Source: Ereboglobus sp. | GTDB lineage: Bacteria > Verrucomicrobiota > Verrucomicrobiia > Opitutales > Opitutaceae | Assembly (NCBI GenBank): GCA_029974595.1 | Contig: JARKRC010000063.1 | Coordinates: 85,944-149,943, forward strand | Direction of reading: 5' to 3' | Length of the DNA stretch: 64,000 nucleotides | Shown here: positions 18,585 to 27,948 of the stretch, piece after piece | Layout of the letters: every line of letters starts with the position of its first letter | Numbering within the stretch: the stretch's first letter is position 1 | Notes under the pieces: model-generated | Databases searched by the model: none | What the model was told of the DNA's origin: nothing | The model's input: the letters and a program-made list of their open reading frames with translations, nothing else | Translations under genes and position numbers: made by a program

Positions 18585-19709
18585 ATGCTCACCGATCCTC
18601 GTTTCACAAAACTCGCCCAAGGCCTCGTCAATTACTCCTGCTCCCTCAAAAAAGGCGAGCGCGTGCTCATCGATGCGTTCGACATCCCGGATGGCATGGT
18701 GATCGAGCTCATCCGCGCCGCCCAGGCCCGGGGCGCCCATCCCTACGTCAACATCAACCGCGCCCGCATCACCCGCGAGCTCACGCTCGGCGCCGAGGAG
18801 TCGCAATACACCACGCTTGCGGAGGTCGAGCTCGCGCGCATGAAAAAAATGGACGCCTACATCGCCCTGCGCGGCTCCGACAATATTTTCGAAGCCTCCG
18901 ACGTGCCGCCCGAACGCGCGCAAATGGTCGCCCGCGTCATGCGCCCCGTGCTCCAGCACCGCGTGGACAAAACCAAATGGGTCGTGCTCCGCTGGCCCAC
19001 GTCCTCGATGGCGCAGCAAGCCGGCATGAGCACCGAGGCCTTCGAGGATTTTTATTTCCGCGTCTGCACGCTCGACTACTCGCGCATGGTTCCCGGCATG
19101 AACGCGCTCGTGAAGCTCATGGAGCAAACCGACCGCGTGCACATCAAAGGCCCCGGCACCGACCTGCGTTTTTCGATCAAGGGCATCGGCGCCGAACCCT
19201 GCGGCGGCCTGCGCAACATCCCGGACGGCGAAGTGTATTCATGCCCCGTCAAGGAAAGCGTCGAGGGCTACATCCAATACAACGCGCCCACGGTTTATCT
19301 CGGCTGCTCGTTCGACAACGTGCGCCTTGTTTTCCGCAAAGGCAAAATCGTCGAGGCCACGGCGAACAACACCAAGCGCCTCAATGAAATCCTCGATAGC
19401 GACGCCGGCGCGCGCTACATCGGCGAGTTCGCGCTCGGTTTCAATCCGCACATCGTCAATCCGATGCGCGACATCCTTTTCGACGAGAAGATCGCGGGTT
19501 CCTTCCACTTCACGCCTGGCAACGCCTATGAAGGCTGCGGCAATGGCAACAAATCCCAGGTTCACTGGGACATGGTTTGCATGCAGCGCCCCGAATATGG
19601 CGGCGGCGAAATCTGGTTCGATAACAAGCTGATCCGCAAAGACGGCATGTTCGTGCCGAAGGCGCTGCACAAACTCAACCCCGCTTACCTGCTCGGCAAG
19701 AGCAAGTGA
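18585..19709 (+). CDS. M29 family aminopeptidase (AmpS/AmpT-like)
   Basis: 374 aa from the ATG at 18585; the upstream part of the open frame runs through the inverted repeat and is not protein-like. The MEROPS M29 fold is recognised from [32 protein letters not shown] and the metal-site segments [23 protein letters not shown], and a C-terminal His, Tyr and HWDM group in [12 protein letters not shown] and QVHWDMVCM. These correspond to the Glu, Glu, His, Tyr, His and Asp known from the family, so the two-metal site looks intact. Cytoplasmic peptide turnover is the expected role. A terminator-like hairpin follows. Confidence 0.9.
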   Translation: MLTDPRFTKLAQGLVNYSCSLKKGERVLIDAFDIPDGMVIELIRAAQARGAHPYVNINRARITRELTLGAEESQYTTLAEVELARMKKMDAYIALRGSDNIFEASDVPPERAQMVARVMRPVLQHRVDKTKWVVLRWPTSSMAQQAGMSTEAFEDFYFRVCTLDYSRMVPGMNALVKLMEQTDRVHIKGPGTDLRFSIKGIGAEPCGGLRNIPDGEVYSCPVKESVEGYIQYNAPTVYLGCSFDNVRLVFRKGKIVEATANNTKRLNEILDSDAGARYIGEFALGFNPHIVNPMRDILFDEKIAGSFHFTPGNAYEGCGNGNKSQVHWDMVCMQRPEYGGGEIWFDNKLIRKDGMFVPKALHKLNPAYLLGKSK

Positions 19710-19732
19710 AAAACCGGGTGAGGCGCGAGGCG

Positions 19733-19759
19733 GGTTTGTAACGTATTACGTTACAAACC
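19733..19759. terminator. Bidirectional terminator-like hairpin
   Basis: Arms of 12 bases (19733-19744 and 19748-19759, GGTTTGTAACGT and its exact complement) enclose an ATT loop. A T-rich stretch follows on the + strand near 19770. It lies between the stop of the aminopeptidase gene and the stop of the convergent gene at 19794, an ideal place for a shared terminator. Confidence 0.7.
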
Positions 19760-19793
19760 TTCATCGCCTTATTTTTCATTAGCAGTTGCCCGC

Positions 19794-22700
19794 TTACTTG
19801 AGCGGGATGCGAATTTCGGTGGCGGACTTGGCGCCGTCGTGCGATTCAATGCCGAGCGTGCATCGGAAATCGGGCGCATTGTCAGGAACGGGGATGGTGA
19901 ACTCGAAGGGGAAATCGGCGCATTCGAGCGTGGCCGGTTCTCCTGACGCGCTGTGCCGGAGCGTCACTTTCGTGACGGGAACCGCGCCGGATTGGAGCCA
20001 GACGTGCACGGTCGTGAGGCCGCGGCCCAGACGGAACGCGGTCGCGGTTGCAAGGCCGGCGGGAGTCTGGACGGTTGCGCTCGCGGTGACAGGGAGGGGC
20101 GCGCAGCCCGGGTCGAGCATGGCGTCCTGCACCTCGGTTTTTGTCGCGACGTCGTCAATGGCGAGGCAGGTGAGTCCCTTCGGCGGGACTTCGATCGTGG
20201 CGCGTCCGTCGATGACGGTGATGAGCGCGGCGGGCCGGTTGTCGAGCCAGACCCGGGCACGGTGCTCGCCGGGGAGCGAAACGCGATCGGGTGACAGTGT
20301 GATGGCGGCGCGAACGGCGCGGGGGGATTGGTTGGCGAACGCGAGATAGAGTTTTCCGTTTCCACGGGCGGCGATGTAGTTGAGTTGTATCGAATCTGTG
20401 GATACGAGATTTTTCGGCAGCCAGAGCCGGACATCGCGGTCGTCATAAAAACGCCCGGGGCGGCTGCCGTAGGTTTTGTTGCGAAAATAAGCGCCGGAAT
20501 AGGTGTATTCGGAGGGGAAGTCGACTTGCGCGTCGGAGCGGGCATAGGTGTCGGCGACTAGGTAATCGACGAGGAAAGCCGCCATGGGCAGGGGGTGGTT
20601 GTAGTGCGCGGAGGTGAATTTCTTGATCTCCTCAAACAGACGGAGCGGGTAGTCCGGTTTTTGATGAAGGGTGGTGTAGCCGTTGCGATAGGCGTAGCTG
20701 GGATAATTGGCGTAGCGTCCGACGACGGCGTTGCGCGCGATGTCGGAGAAGAAGGGCTCGCGCGCGTCGCGAGCGAGGCGGTTCATGTAGCCGGCGTAGT
20801 AGGCGCTCATGAAAATGCCGCGGTGGCTGTGCGAGGTGGCGGCGCATTCGGGGGCGAGGCCGTTGGCGGAGACGACCCAGGATGGCACGGTTTCCTCCGG
20901 CACGGGCTGGCCGTTGTATTTGCCGCCGGGATTGGCCGTGAACGGCGCATCGGGAATCGGCTCCATGTAAACGAAAGCGGTCATGGCTCGCATCGCCTCG
21001 ATGGCGGCGTGGAAGTAACGAGGATCGCCGGTTTCGGAGTAGAGTTCGTAGAGAAAATCGTAGGAGGGGGCGAGGTCGGGCCAGAAATTGCTGAACGTGC
21101 CGGCGAAGGTGGCGGCGGGGCGTGTGATGCGGGCGTGGATATAGGTGTCGGCTGCGGCGCGTGCGGCATCGAGGTGGGTAATGTCGCCCGTGAGGCGGAA
21201 GGCGGCGAGGTTGTTGAGAAGCGCGCGGTTGCTGGTGCCGTAATTATCGGCGAAAACTTTCGGAGCCTTGAGCGCGGGGAGGATTTTTTTTGCGATGATG
21301 GGATTGCGACGGAGCGTGAGATTATGCGCGGCCACGAGATCGACGGGATAGCGGAACTTTTCGCCGAGGAGGGCGGGATCGGTGAAGCGGCCCTGCATGG
21401 TGTTGCGCGAGAGCATGTATTCGAGCGTGGGAAGGGCGCGGCGTTGCAGCACGTCGGCGCGGTCGAGGACGAGGGCGAGCGAGAGCGAATCGGCGGCGGA
21501 TTGCTGGCGTCCGACGTCGGGGCCGGCGTCGTTTTGATAGCCCCACATTTTATACTTGGGAAACCAGTAGCAGTATTTGTCGTTGAGAAAAAAGTCGGTG
21601 AGGTTTTCGAGCGTTGTGTTGAGGTTGCAGAGCGTGTTTTCGCGGATGTCCCGGAAGCCGTTGAGCGACGTGGCGAGGTGTTTGTAGGTGTCGAACCAGG
21701 GGCCGCGTCGCGCGACGAGGCGGAGCGTGAACGCGTAGGTGTCGCCGGCTTTCACGCGGGATTCGGGGCCGCCGAGGACGGGCGCGAAGAGCATGGGTTG
21801 CGCGTGGCCGTCGGCGTTGCGCACGAGGACGCCGAAACGCGAGTCGGCGCCGATGGGCATGCGGAAGGCGATCTCGCGCGGGTCGGCGCCGACGCCGATG
21901 GCGTTGCCGTTGATGCCCGCCATGACGAAGGGAATCGTGCATTGAAATTCGCGCGTGAGGTAGGAGCGGTTGGGGAAGCGTTTGTCCTGCCACACGAGGG
22001 GCTGCCAGATCCAGTCGGTCTCGGCGATGGATGCGGAAGGCGCGCCTGCGTAGCCGATGGATATCTGGCCGGGCGCGCGGGCGGTGAGCCGGAAGGCGAG
22101 GGCGGGTTCGGAGCCGTCGGCGGGCATGGTGAGGACGGCGGCGAGTGTGTAGTCAGGCTGCGGAGAAAACTCCCAGCGAAGCGTATTGTTTTCCTGCGTG
22201 ATGCGTGTTGCCCGCAGGCGGACGCGCGGTCCGGCGGCGGTGAAAAAGTCGGTTTCTTTTGCCCACGAGGTGACGAGGTAGTTGGTGCCCCTGACTGGGC
22301 CGCCGTCGGTGTATTTTCCGGGGCGGTTGTCGAGCTTGGTTTCGCGTCCGGCGGGTTGGAAAACGACGAGGAATTCGGGCGCGAAAGAGGCGCGGGCTCC
22401 CGTGCGTTTTTCAATGAGCGCAATCGTTCCGTCGGCTTGCAAATCCACTGTGTAGCTTGCGTTTTCGATGCGGACGGGGGAAGCGATGCGCTCGCCGGGG
22501 CGAGGGCCGGCGGTGGTTTCGGCGGGTGTCGTGTTTTTTGCGGAGGCGCTGGCTGTCGCGGCAAGCGGATTGCTCCATTCGAGGGCGATGAGGCCGGAGG
22601 CGTCGGTATTCGGAAACTCGAGCGTGATGTCGTAGGGCTTGGCGGCTTCGAGGGTGATGCTGCCGGTCGAGCGTGTGTCAAAGTCGCCCAGGACGGCGGC

Positions 22701-23078
22701 GCGGCGGATGATGGTTTTGCCGTCTATTTTGAGCGTGGCGGCCCCCGTCGCGCGCAGTGCGAGCGGGTATTCACCCGTGCGTGCGGGCGTGAGCGTGGCG
22801 CTCCATCGGGCCGAGCCGTGGCGTCCGGCGGGGATGGCGCTGGCGAGCGCGGTCGTGGTCGCGTCGATGCGCGTTTCAAAGCGGGTCATGACTGCGTCGC
22901 CCGCGAAGCGCGGTTTCGCATAATAGGCGGCGTCGAACCCGCTGTCTCCGTCGCGCGCGGTGACTGCTCCGAGCGATCCGGTGGTGACGGGAAAATAGTC
23001 GGGCGCGGCATGGGCGGGCGACGCGAGGCAGGTGAGCGCGAGAAACGCGGTGATAAGCGAGGTGACGTATTGGCGCAT
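19794..23078 (-). CDS. Large secreted PA14-like / (alpha/alpha)6 putative glycan-active protein
   Basis: 1094 aa from ATG 23078, which starts a clean signal peptide (MRQYVTSLITAFLALTCLAS, cleavage near SPAHA-AP); a GC-rich upstream extension to 23138 is less likely. Residues 40-170 resemble a PA14-type beta-sandwich (ARTGEYPLALRATGAATLKIDGK). A beta-sandwich region follows, then a helical barrel-like domain (about 480-880) rich in Trp, Tyr and His: RRALPTLEYMLSRN, SHRGIFMSAYY (His752), VVGRYANYPSY and SAHYNHP (His825 to His828). A C-terminal beta-domain has QLNYIAARGNGKLYLAFANQ. The second half is clearly homologous to residues 2112-2935 of the protein at 52567. I do not recognise a named CAZy family; a hydrolase or lyase on polysaccharide is inferred from fold-like pattern and context. 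Confidence 0.75.
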   Translation of the reverse strand: MRQYVTSLITAFLALTCLASPAHAAPDYFPVTTGSLGAVTARDGDSGFDAAYYAKPRFAGDAVMTRFETRIDATTTALASAIPAGRHGSARWSATLTPARTGEYPLALRATGAATLKIDGKTIIRRAAVLGDFDTRSTGSITLEAAKPYDITLEFPNTDASGLIALEWSNPLAATASASAKNTTPAETTAGPRPGERIASPVRIENASYTVDLQADGTIALIEKRTGARASFAPEFLVVFQPAGRETKLDNRPGKYTDGGPVRGTNYLVTSWAKETDFFTAAGPRVRLRATRITQENNTLRWEFSPQPDYTLAAVLTMPADGSEPALAFRLTARAPGQISIGYAGAPSASIAETDWIWQPLVWQDKRFPNRSYLTREFQCTIPFVMAGINGNAIGVGADPREIAFRMPIGADSRFGVLVRNADGHAQPMLFAPVLGGPESRVKAGDTYAFTLRLVARRGPWFDTYKHLATSLNGFRDIRENTLCNLNTTLENLTDFFLNDKYCYWFPKYKMWGYQNDAGPDVGRQQSAADSLSLALVLDRADVLQRRALPTLEYMLSRNTMQGRFTDPALLGEKFRYPVDLVAAHNLTLRRNPIIAKKILPALKAPKVFADNYGTSNRALLNNLAAFRLTGDITHLDAARAAADTYIHARITRPAATFAGTFSNFWPDLAPSYDFLYELYSETGDPRYFHAAIEAMRAMTAFVYMEPIPDAPFTANPGGKYNGQPVPEETVPSWVVSANGLAPECAATSHSHRGIFMSAYYAGYMNRLARDAREPFFSDIARNAVVGRYANYPSYAYRNGYTTLHQKPDYPLRLFEEIKKFTSAHYNHPLPMAAFLVDYLVADTYARSDAQVDFPSEYTYSGAYFRNKTYGSRPGRFYDDRDVRLWLPKNLVSTDSIQLNYIAARGNGKLYLAFANQSPRAVRAAITLSPDRVSLPGEHRARVWLDNRPAALITVIDGRATIEVPPKGLTCLAIDDVATKTEVQDAMLDPGCAPLPVTASATVQTPAGLATATAFRLGRGLTTVHVWLQSGAVPVTKVTLRHSASGEPATLECADFPFEFTIPVPDNAPDFRCTLGIESHDGAKSATEIRIPLK

Positions 23079-23133
23079 GGGAAACTTCAGAAAGGGAATG
23101 CGGAAGGCGGGTTGCTGACAAGACAGGCGAGCC

Positions 23134-23146
23134 GTCAATCGTTGAC
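23134..23146. promoter_or_regulatory. Putative operator, GTCAA-N3-TTGAC palindrome
   Basis: A perfect palindrome GTCAATCGTTGAC in the divergent region between the (alpha/alpha)6 gene (ATG 23078, minus) and the GH97 gene (ATG 23258, plus). It is one of several related motifs near secreted-protein genes in this window. The bound regulator is unknown. Confidence 0.4.
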
Positions 23147-23163
23147 CGCGGGCGGCGCGTTTT

Positions 23164-23178
23164 GGTCAACGGTATAAT
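23164..23178 (+). promoter_or_regulatory. Putative operator GGTCAACGGT overlapping a TATAAT box
   Basis: GGTCAACGGTATAAT places the recurrent 9-mer GTCAACGGT directly against a consensus -10 hexamer, 79 bases before the GH97 start codon. No convincing -35 hexamer is seen at 17 bases, which would fit an activated promoter. The motif is 18 bases from the palindrome at 23134. Confidence 0.4.
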
Positions 23179-23257
23179 GCCTTGTCCGTCGTGAGGGGAA
23201 AAATGTGCGCGCATGCTGGTTGCGCAGTCATCCCCTTGTCATTTTTTCGCTTTTGCC

Positions 23258-25177
23258 ATGATCACACCCATTGCGCTTGCTGCGACCTTGTTTGTTTTGC
23301 CGAGTCCGGACGGAAAGAGCCGGGTCGAGTTGTCGGTTAACGATGCCGCGGGAGGCGGCGCGCCCGCCTACCGTGTCGAATTTGAGGGACGCGCGGTCAC
23401 CCGCGATGCGACGATGGGAATCACCGTCGATGGGATTGCATTTGGCGCGGGCTCGGAGGTGACCGGCTCCGGGACGGCACGCGTGGCGGAAAATTTTTCC
23501 ACGCGTGGAAATCATCGCAACGTATCGATGGTGTTTAATGAGTTTGCCGTTTGCTTGCGCGACAGGAAGAGCGGGCGCGATTGGCGCATCGAGGCGCGCA
23601 TGGCGAACGATGCGTTTGCGTGGCGTTATGTGGTGCCGGCGAAGGATGCAAGCGACGCGGCCGCGGGAAGGCTGGTCGGCGGAGAGGCGTCGGAGTTTCG
23701 CCCGGTTGACGGCTGCCGCGCATGGCTCGCGGAGCGTCCGAACGCTTGGAAATTGAAAAGCTATGCGGGTTACTGGATGCGCACGGAGTGGGGCAATCTG
23801 CCGCGTGTGTCCAAGGCCGGGCCGGTGCAATGTCCGCCGCTGGTCGTGGAACTGCCGACGAATGACAGTTGGCTTGTTTTTAGCGAGGCGGGTCTGCGCA
23901 ATTACAGCGGAATGCGCTTGCGTGCGATCGAGCGGGCGGACGGCGGCGGAGTGAGCGCGCTCGCGGATTTCACGGAGGGTGCGGGTGGATTTCGCGTGGC
24001 AGGCGATGTGGTGTCGCCGTGGCGCGTGGTGAAATTTGCGCGCACGCTCGACGCCCTTGTGAATACGACTGATTTGCTTGAGGCGTTGTCGCCCGCCCCG
24101 GATGCGGCGTTGTTTGCGAATGACAGCACGTGGGCGCGCGCCGGTCGCGCGACCTGGTTTTGGTGGAGCAAACGGCGCGCGGGCACGCCGGCGGAGGAAA
24201 TGCATATGATGGAGTGCGCGGCGAGGCTGGGTTTCGAATACTCGCTCGTCGATGAGGGATGGCTCGACTGGGATGATCCGTGGGCGCGGGTGCGCGAGCT
24301 GACGGAGGCGGGCCGGAAGCGGGGTGTCGGGATTTTGTTGTGGCGCCACATGAAGGATGTGATGAATCCGGAAAATGAATACGCGGATTTGCGGGCTTAC
24401 ATGGACAGGCTTGCCGAGGCGGGCGTGGCCGGCGTGAAAATTGATTTTTTCAATGCGGAGACGAAGGCAATGATCGATTTGCAACAGGCAATCATGCGCG
24501 AGGGCGCAAAGCGAAAATTGCTCGTGCTGTTTCATGGATGCCAAAAGCCGACGGGCGAGACGCGCACATGGCCGAACCAGCTTTCGCGCGAGGGAATTCG
24601 CGGGCTTGAATTGAACGGGATGGCGGAAGGCCCGATCACGGCGGAGCACGATTGCGCGCTTCCGTTCACGCGGCTGGCTGCGGGGCCGGGCGATTTCACG
24701 CCGGTCGGTTTTTCGAATCCGGGCGCCACGACGTGGGCGCATCAGCTCGCGACGGCGGTTGTGTTTTTGTCGCCGTTGCAAGTGATCGCCGAGTATCCGC
24801 CCATGTTGCTCGAAGATCCGCGTTGCGCGCCGGCGCTCGACTTGCTCAAGGCGCTGCCGGTCGAATGGGACGAAACGCGCGTGCTTGCCCCGAGCGAGAT
24901 CGGCGAGTGCGTGGTGATGGCGCGCCGGCATGGAAATGCGGACGACGGCGAGTGGTGGGTCGGCGCGTTGAATGCGGCGCCGCGCAGGATCGGCAAACTG
25001 GACCTGGATTTCCTCGGCAAAGGAACGTATCGCGTCGTGATGATTACGAACGGGGCAAACGCGGAGGCGCCGTTGAGCCGGCGCGAGGTGGCGCGCGTGA
25101 CCCGGGAGAGCGTGCTTTCCCTCGATCTGGCGCGGGGCGACGGAGCCGTGCTGAGGTTTATCCCTGTGAAAAAATGA
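23258..25177 (+). CDS. GH97 family alpha-glycosidase (alpha-galactosidase-like)
   Basis: 639 aa from ATG 23258; an in-frame ATG at 23213 would add 15 residues before the apparent signal sequence. GH97 features in order: SPDGKSRVELSVND, FEGRAVTRDATMGI, WRIEARMANDAFAWRYVVP, WLVFSEAGLRNYSGMRL, the TIM-barrel start ATWFWWSKRRAG, FEYSLVDEGW, and GVKIDFFNAE. Asp396 in VKIDFF lies where retaining GH97 members have an Asp nucleophile, which favours the alpha-galactosidase-like subgroup over the inverting SusB type; this is family knowledge applied by eye. The signal peptide is short. The stop overlaps the next start (ATGA), coupling it to a GH110-type enzyme. Confidence 0.88.
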   Translation: MITPIALAATLFVLPSPDGKSRVELSVNDAAGGGAPAYRVEFEGRAVTRDATMGITVDGIAFGAGSEVTGSGTARVAENFSTRGNHRNVSMVFNEFAVCLRDRKSGRDWRIEARMANDAFAWRYVVPAKDASDAAAGRLVGGEASEFRPVDGCRAWLAERPNAWKLKSYAGYWMRTEWGNLPRVSKAGPVQCPPLVVELPTNDSWLVFSEAGLRNYSGMRLRAIERADGGGVSALADFTEGAGGFRVAGDVVSPWRVVKFARTLDALVNTTDLLEALSPAPDAALFANDSTWARAGRATWFWWSKRRAGTPAEEMHMMECAARLGFEYSLVDEGWLDWDDPWARVRELTEAGRKRGVGILLWRHMKDVMNPENEYADLRAYMDRLAEAGVAGVKIDFFNAETKAMIDLQQAIMREGAKRKLLVLFHGCQKPTGETRTWPNQLSREGIRGLELNGMAEGPITAEHDCALPFTRLAAGPGDFTPVGFSNPGATTWAHQLATAVVFLSPLQVIAEYPPMLLEDPRCAPALDLLKALPVEWDETRVLAPSEIGECVVMARRHGNADDGEWWVGALNAAPRRIGKLDLDFLGKGTYRVVMITNGANAEAPLSRREVARVTRESVLSLDLARGDGAVLRFIPVKK

Positions 25178-27051
25178 AAATAGGATATTCTGCATATGCG
25201 GCGGCGGCGTTTTGGCTGGGCGGCGTTTGTCATTGCGCAAACGTCGCTGAAATTCGCGTGGCCGATTTCGATGTGAAAGTGGATGCGCGCGCCGATGCGA
25301 CGCGGGGCGTGCGTGCCGCATTGGAAGCGGCGCTCGCAGTGGAGGGCGAGGTCACGATGGTGTTCGAGCCGGGCGAATATCATTTCTATCCGGAACAGGC
25401 GCGGGCGCTGGCGCGTTATGTATCGAATCACGACAACAGCCGCGCTTCGCGCCGGTTTGTGTTTGATATTGACGGGGCAAGAAGCGTGACGATCGACGGG
25501 CGCGGCGCGCGTTTTGTGATGCACGGCGATGTCACGCCGTTTTTGATCGAAAACTCGGTGGGCGTACGCGTGAAAAACCTGAGCATCGACTGGGCCATGC
25601 CACTGCTCTACGAAGGCGAGGTGCTTGCGGCCGACGGAGGCGGATTCACGGTGCGCGTGCGCGCGGATGAGCCGTTTGACGTAGATCGGGGCGCGTTTGT
25701 GATAAGTGCGGACGGCGTGCGCTGGCCGATGGATACGTTTTGCGAATTTGCCGGTGACGGGAGCGGCCAGGCCGCGGGGTCGGGGGATGCTTACGGGTTT
25801 CGTTACCGGGCGGAAAAAATGGACGCCGCAGATGGACGCACGGTGCGGTTTGCGGCGGCGGGCGGCTACAAGCTCCCGCACGTCCCAAAAGCGGGGAATA
25901 TTATTTTTCTGCGATGCAATCTGCGCGGGGCCCCGGCGTTTTTTCTGGAGCGGTCGCGCGATGTGTCGCTCGAAGACGTGACAGTGCATCATGCGCCGGG
26001 CATGGGATTGATCGCGCAGCGTTGCGAGGATGTGACATTGCGGCGGTTGCGGGTGATACCGAACGATGCCAAAGGACGCCAGGTCTCGACGAATTTCGAC
26101 GCGACGCATTTTGTCGGCTGCCGCGGACGCATAGTCATCGAGGATGGGGAATTTCGAAACATGCTCGACGATGCGATGAATGTACACGGCGTTTATTTGC
26201 AAGTGCTGCGGCGGATCGACGGGCGGCGGCTTGTGGCGCGGATGGCGCATTTTCAAGCGCAGGGGTTTGTCGTTGTGGAGCCCGGGGACCGCATGAGGCT
26301 GGCGCGTTTCGGCACATTGTTGCCGGCGGGTGAAGCGACGGTGACCAAGGTCGAGCGGCGCGGGCCCGATGAAATGACAATCACCTTCGACTCGCCGCTT
26401 GCCGCGGCGGCAAACCCGATGGACGCGCTCGAGAACATCTCATGGACGGCGGATGTTGTTTTTCGCGGCAACCGCGTCTCGGGGAACCGTGCGCGGAGCA
26501 TTCTGGCGAGCACGGCAGGGCGGGTCGTGATAGAAAACAATGTGTTCAATGCCACCGGCTCGGCCATTCGCATTTCGGGAGATGCGAGGAGCTGGTTCGA
26601 ATCGGGGCCGGTGACAGACGTGTTGATCAAGGGAAACACGTTCATAAATCCGCTGCGCTGCGGTTACGGACGCGCCGCCATTGACCTCGATCCCGAGATC
26701 GAACCGCCGGCAGGCGGCGCCGCGGAATATTATCATCGCAATATTCGTATTCTGGAAAACCGGTTCCGCCTGTGCGACCGCGCGGTGCTGTTTGCGCGCT
26801 CGGTGGACGGACTGGAGTTTTCGGGAAACACGATGGAACTCATGCGCGATTTTCCGCCGCTGGGCCGCCAGAAAACGGAGTTCGAGCTGGCGCAGTGCGC
26901 CAATGTTCGCATGGAGGGCAATGCATTTTCGGGATGGGAAGGGCTGGGCGGCATTGTGCTGGCAGGCGACGAGGCGAGCCTCGCGGCAACGCGCATCGGC
27001 CCAAGGCAAAACATTGAGACGCGCGCGACGGGCAAAGGCAGTCAACGGTAA
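25174..27051 (+). CDS. GH110-type alpha-1,3-galactosidase (right-handed beta-helix)
   Basis: 625 aa from ATG 25174, which overlaps the GH97 stop (ATGA) and begins a signal peptide (MKIGYSAYAAAAFWLGGVCH). The open frame extends upstream inside GH97 but is not native there. GH110 features: FEPGEYHFYPEQ, RFVMHGDVTPFLIENS, VKNLSIDWAMPLLYEGEV, VTVHHAPGMGLIAQ, NFDATHFVGCRG and MLDDAMNVHGVYL. Asp309, Asp332 and Asp333 have spacing 23 and 24, matching my recollection of the catalytic carboxylates of characterised GH110 enzymes. GH110 removes terminal alpha-1,3-linked galactose by inversion. Coupling with GH97 suggests joint removal of alpha-galactosyl caps. Exact linkage preference is not visible. 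Confidence 0.82.
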   Translation: MKIGYSAYAAAAFWLGGVCHCANVAEIRVADFDVKVDARADATRGVRAALEAALAVEGEVTMVFEPGEYHFYPEQARALARYVSNHDNSRASRRFVFDIDGARSVTIDGRGARFVMHGDVTPFLIENSVGVRVKNLSIDWAMPLLYEGEVLAADGGGFTVRVRADEPFDVDRGAFVISADGVRWPMDTFCEFAGDGSGQAAGSGDAYGFRYRAEKMDAADGRTVRFAAAGGYKLPHVPKAGNIIFLRCNLRGAPAFFLERSRDVSLEDVTVHHAPGMGLIAQRCEDVTLRRLRVIPNDAKGRQVSTNFDATHFVGCRGRIVIEDGEFRNMLDDAMNVHGVYLQVLRRIDGRRLVARMAHFQAQGFVVVEPGDRMRLARFGTLLPAGEATVTKVERRGPDEMTITFDSPLAAAANPMDALENISWTADVVFRGNRVSGNRARSILASTAGRVVIENNVFNATGSAIRISGDARSWFESGPVTDVLIKGNTFINPLRCGYGRAAIDLDPEIEPPAGGAAEYYHRNIRILENRFRLCDRAVLFARSVDGLEFSGNTMELMRDFPPLGRQKTEFELAQCANVRMEGNAFSGWEGLGGIVLAGDEASLAATRIGPRQNIETRATGKGSQR

Positions 27052-27053
27052 AC
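27041..27053 (+). promoter_or_regulatory. Putative operator GTCAACGGTAAAC
   Basis: This 13-mer overlaps the stop codon of the GH110 gene and lies 92 bases before the next start at 27146. The identical 13-mer occurs at 42605, before the large autotransporter. The left half matches GTCAA-N3-TTGAC exactly; the right half has two mismatches. Confidence 0.4.
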
Positions 27054-27145
27054 CGGTCGTTGCATTGTTGCGGCGCAAAGATGGCGCATGTTTCAAGGAA
27101 GTCCCGCAGTTATCGACACCAATCCTTCGATCCCCGAGTTATCCG

Positions 27146-27919
27146 ATGAAAAAAACAATCTTAATAATGGTCGCATGTTGTGGTTTTGCCGCTGGAGCAT
27201 CTCATGCGCAGATCGCCGTTGTGAAGGGCAAGGCCGCGTCGCCGGGCGAAGTGTCCGTTGATGCGGCTTATGCGCAGGACTTCAATTCGTTGCCGGCGCC
27301 TCAGGCAACGAAATCCGACAAGGCGGATGCGCTCGTATGGAAAAACAATGTCACGCTGCCCGGCTGGTTTCACGACGTGGGGCATTCGAAAGGGGACATT
27401 TCCGCAAGCGGCGCATATATCGACGCGCCGGCATTTTTTAATTACGGGCTCGACGGAAACACGGACCGCTCAATCGGGTTTCGCAATACGCAGGGCAACG
27501 AACGTGACGCGGCGGCGGCCATTGTTTTTCAGAACAAAACCGGCGGCCCGATCAAGGGAGTCCGCATTTCTTACACGGGCCGTCAATGGCGGCGTCAGAG
27601 CGAAGCAGCATCCACGCTGGTTGTTGGCTGGCGTTTCTTTGGGAAGGAGTTTGCCGCGGGCACTTTTTCGCCGCGCGGAAAACAATGGTGGACCGACGTG
27701 CCCGGGCTGACGTTCACGGCTCCGCAACTGAAGGGATACAATGTCTGCAACGGCATGGCTCCGGAGTGCATGAAAACATTTCCTGCAACCGAGGTGATGT
27801 TCCGCCGCGAGGTTTATGCGGGAGAATATTTTTCGATCCGCTGGTATTATCCAACACATTCCGGCACGACCGGCAACGGACTCGCAGTGGATGATGTGAA
27901 GATAGAGTTTATCAAATAA
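27146..27919 (+). CDS. Small secreted protein of unknown function
   Basis: 257 aa from ATG 27146, which starts a classical signal peptide (MKKTILIMVACCGFAAGASH, cleavage near SHA-QI). The mature part reads as a beta-sandwich with YAQDFNSLPAP, NNVTLPGWFHD, RSIGFRNTQGNERDAAAA, IRWYYPTHSGTTGNGLAVDDVKI. The pattern of DFNSLP followed by TLPGW and a closing GLAVDDVKI is one I associate with secreted lectin-like or concanavalin-like domains in Bacteroidota and Verrucomicrobiota, but I cannot name a family. It lies between two beta-helix genes, with 29 bases to the next, so a role in glycan binding is plausible. Confidence 0.65.
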   Translation: MKKTILIMVACCGFAAGASHAQIAVVKGKAASPGEVSVDAAYAQDFNSLPAPQATKSDKADALVWKNNVTLPGWFHDVGHSKGDISASGAYIDAPAFFNYGLDGNTDRSIGFRNTQGNERDAAAAIVFQNKTGGPIKGVRISYTGRQWRRQSEAASTLVVGWRFFGKEFAAGTFSPRGKQWWTDVPGLTFTAPQLKGYNVCNGMAPECMKTFPATEVMFRREVYAGEYFSIRWYYPTHSGTTGNGLAVDDVKIEFIK

Positions 27920-27948
27920 TACGAATTCTTGCAGGCGAGGCACCCCAT

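Noticed and set aside
20595..23177. An 860-codon open frame on the + strand across the (alpha/alpha)6 gene
   Set aside because: Composition is Gly, Val, Ala and Glu rich with no domain; the minus-strand product has a signal peptide and homologues in the same window.
23228..25321. A 697-codon minus-strand open frame across GH97
   Set aside because: Very His and Arg rich and without motifs; antisense shadow of a clear GH97 enzyme.
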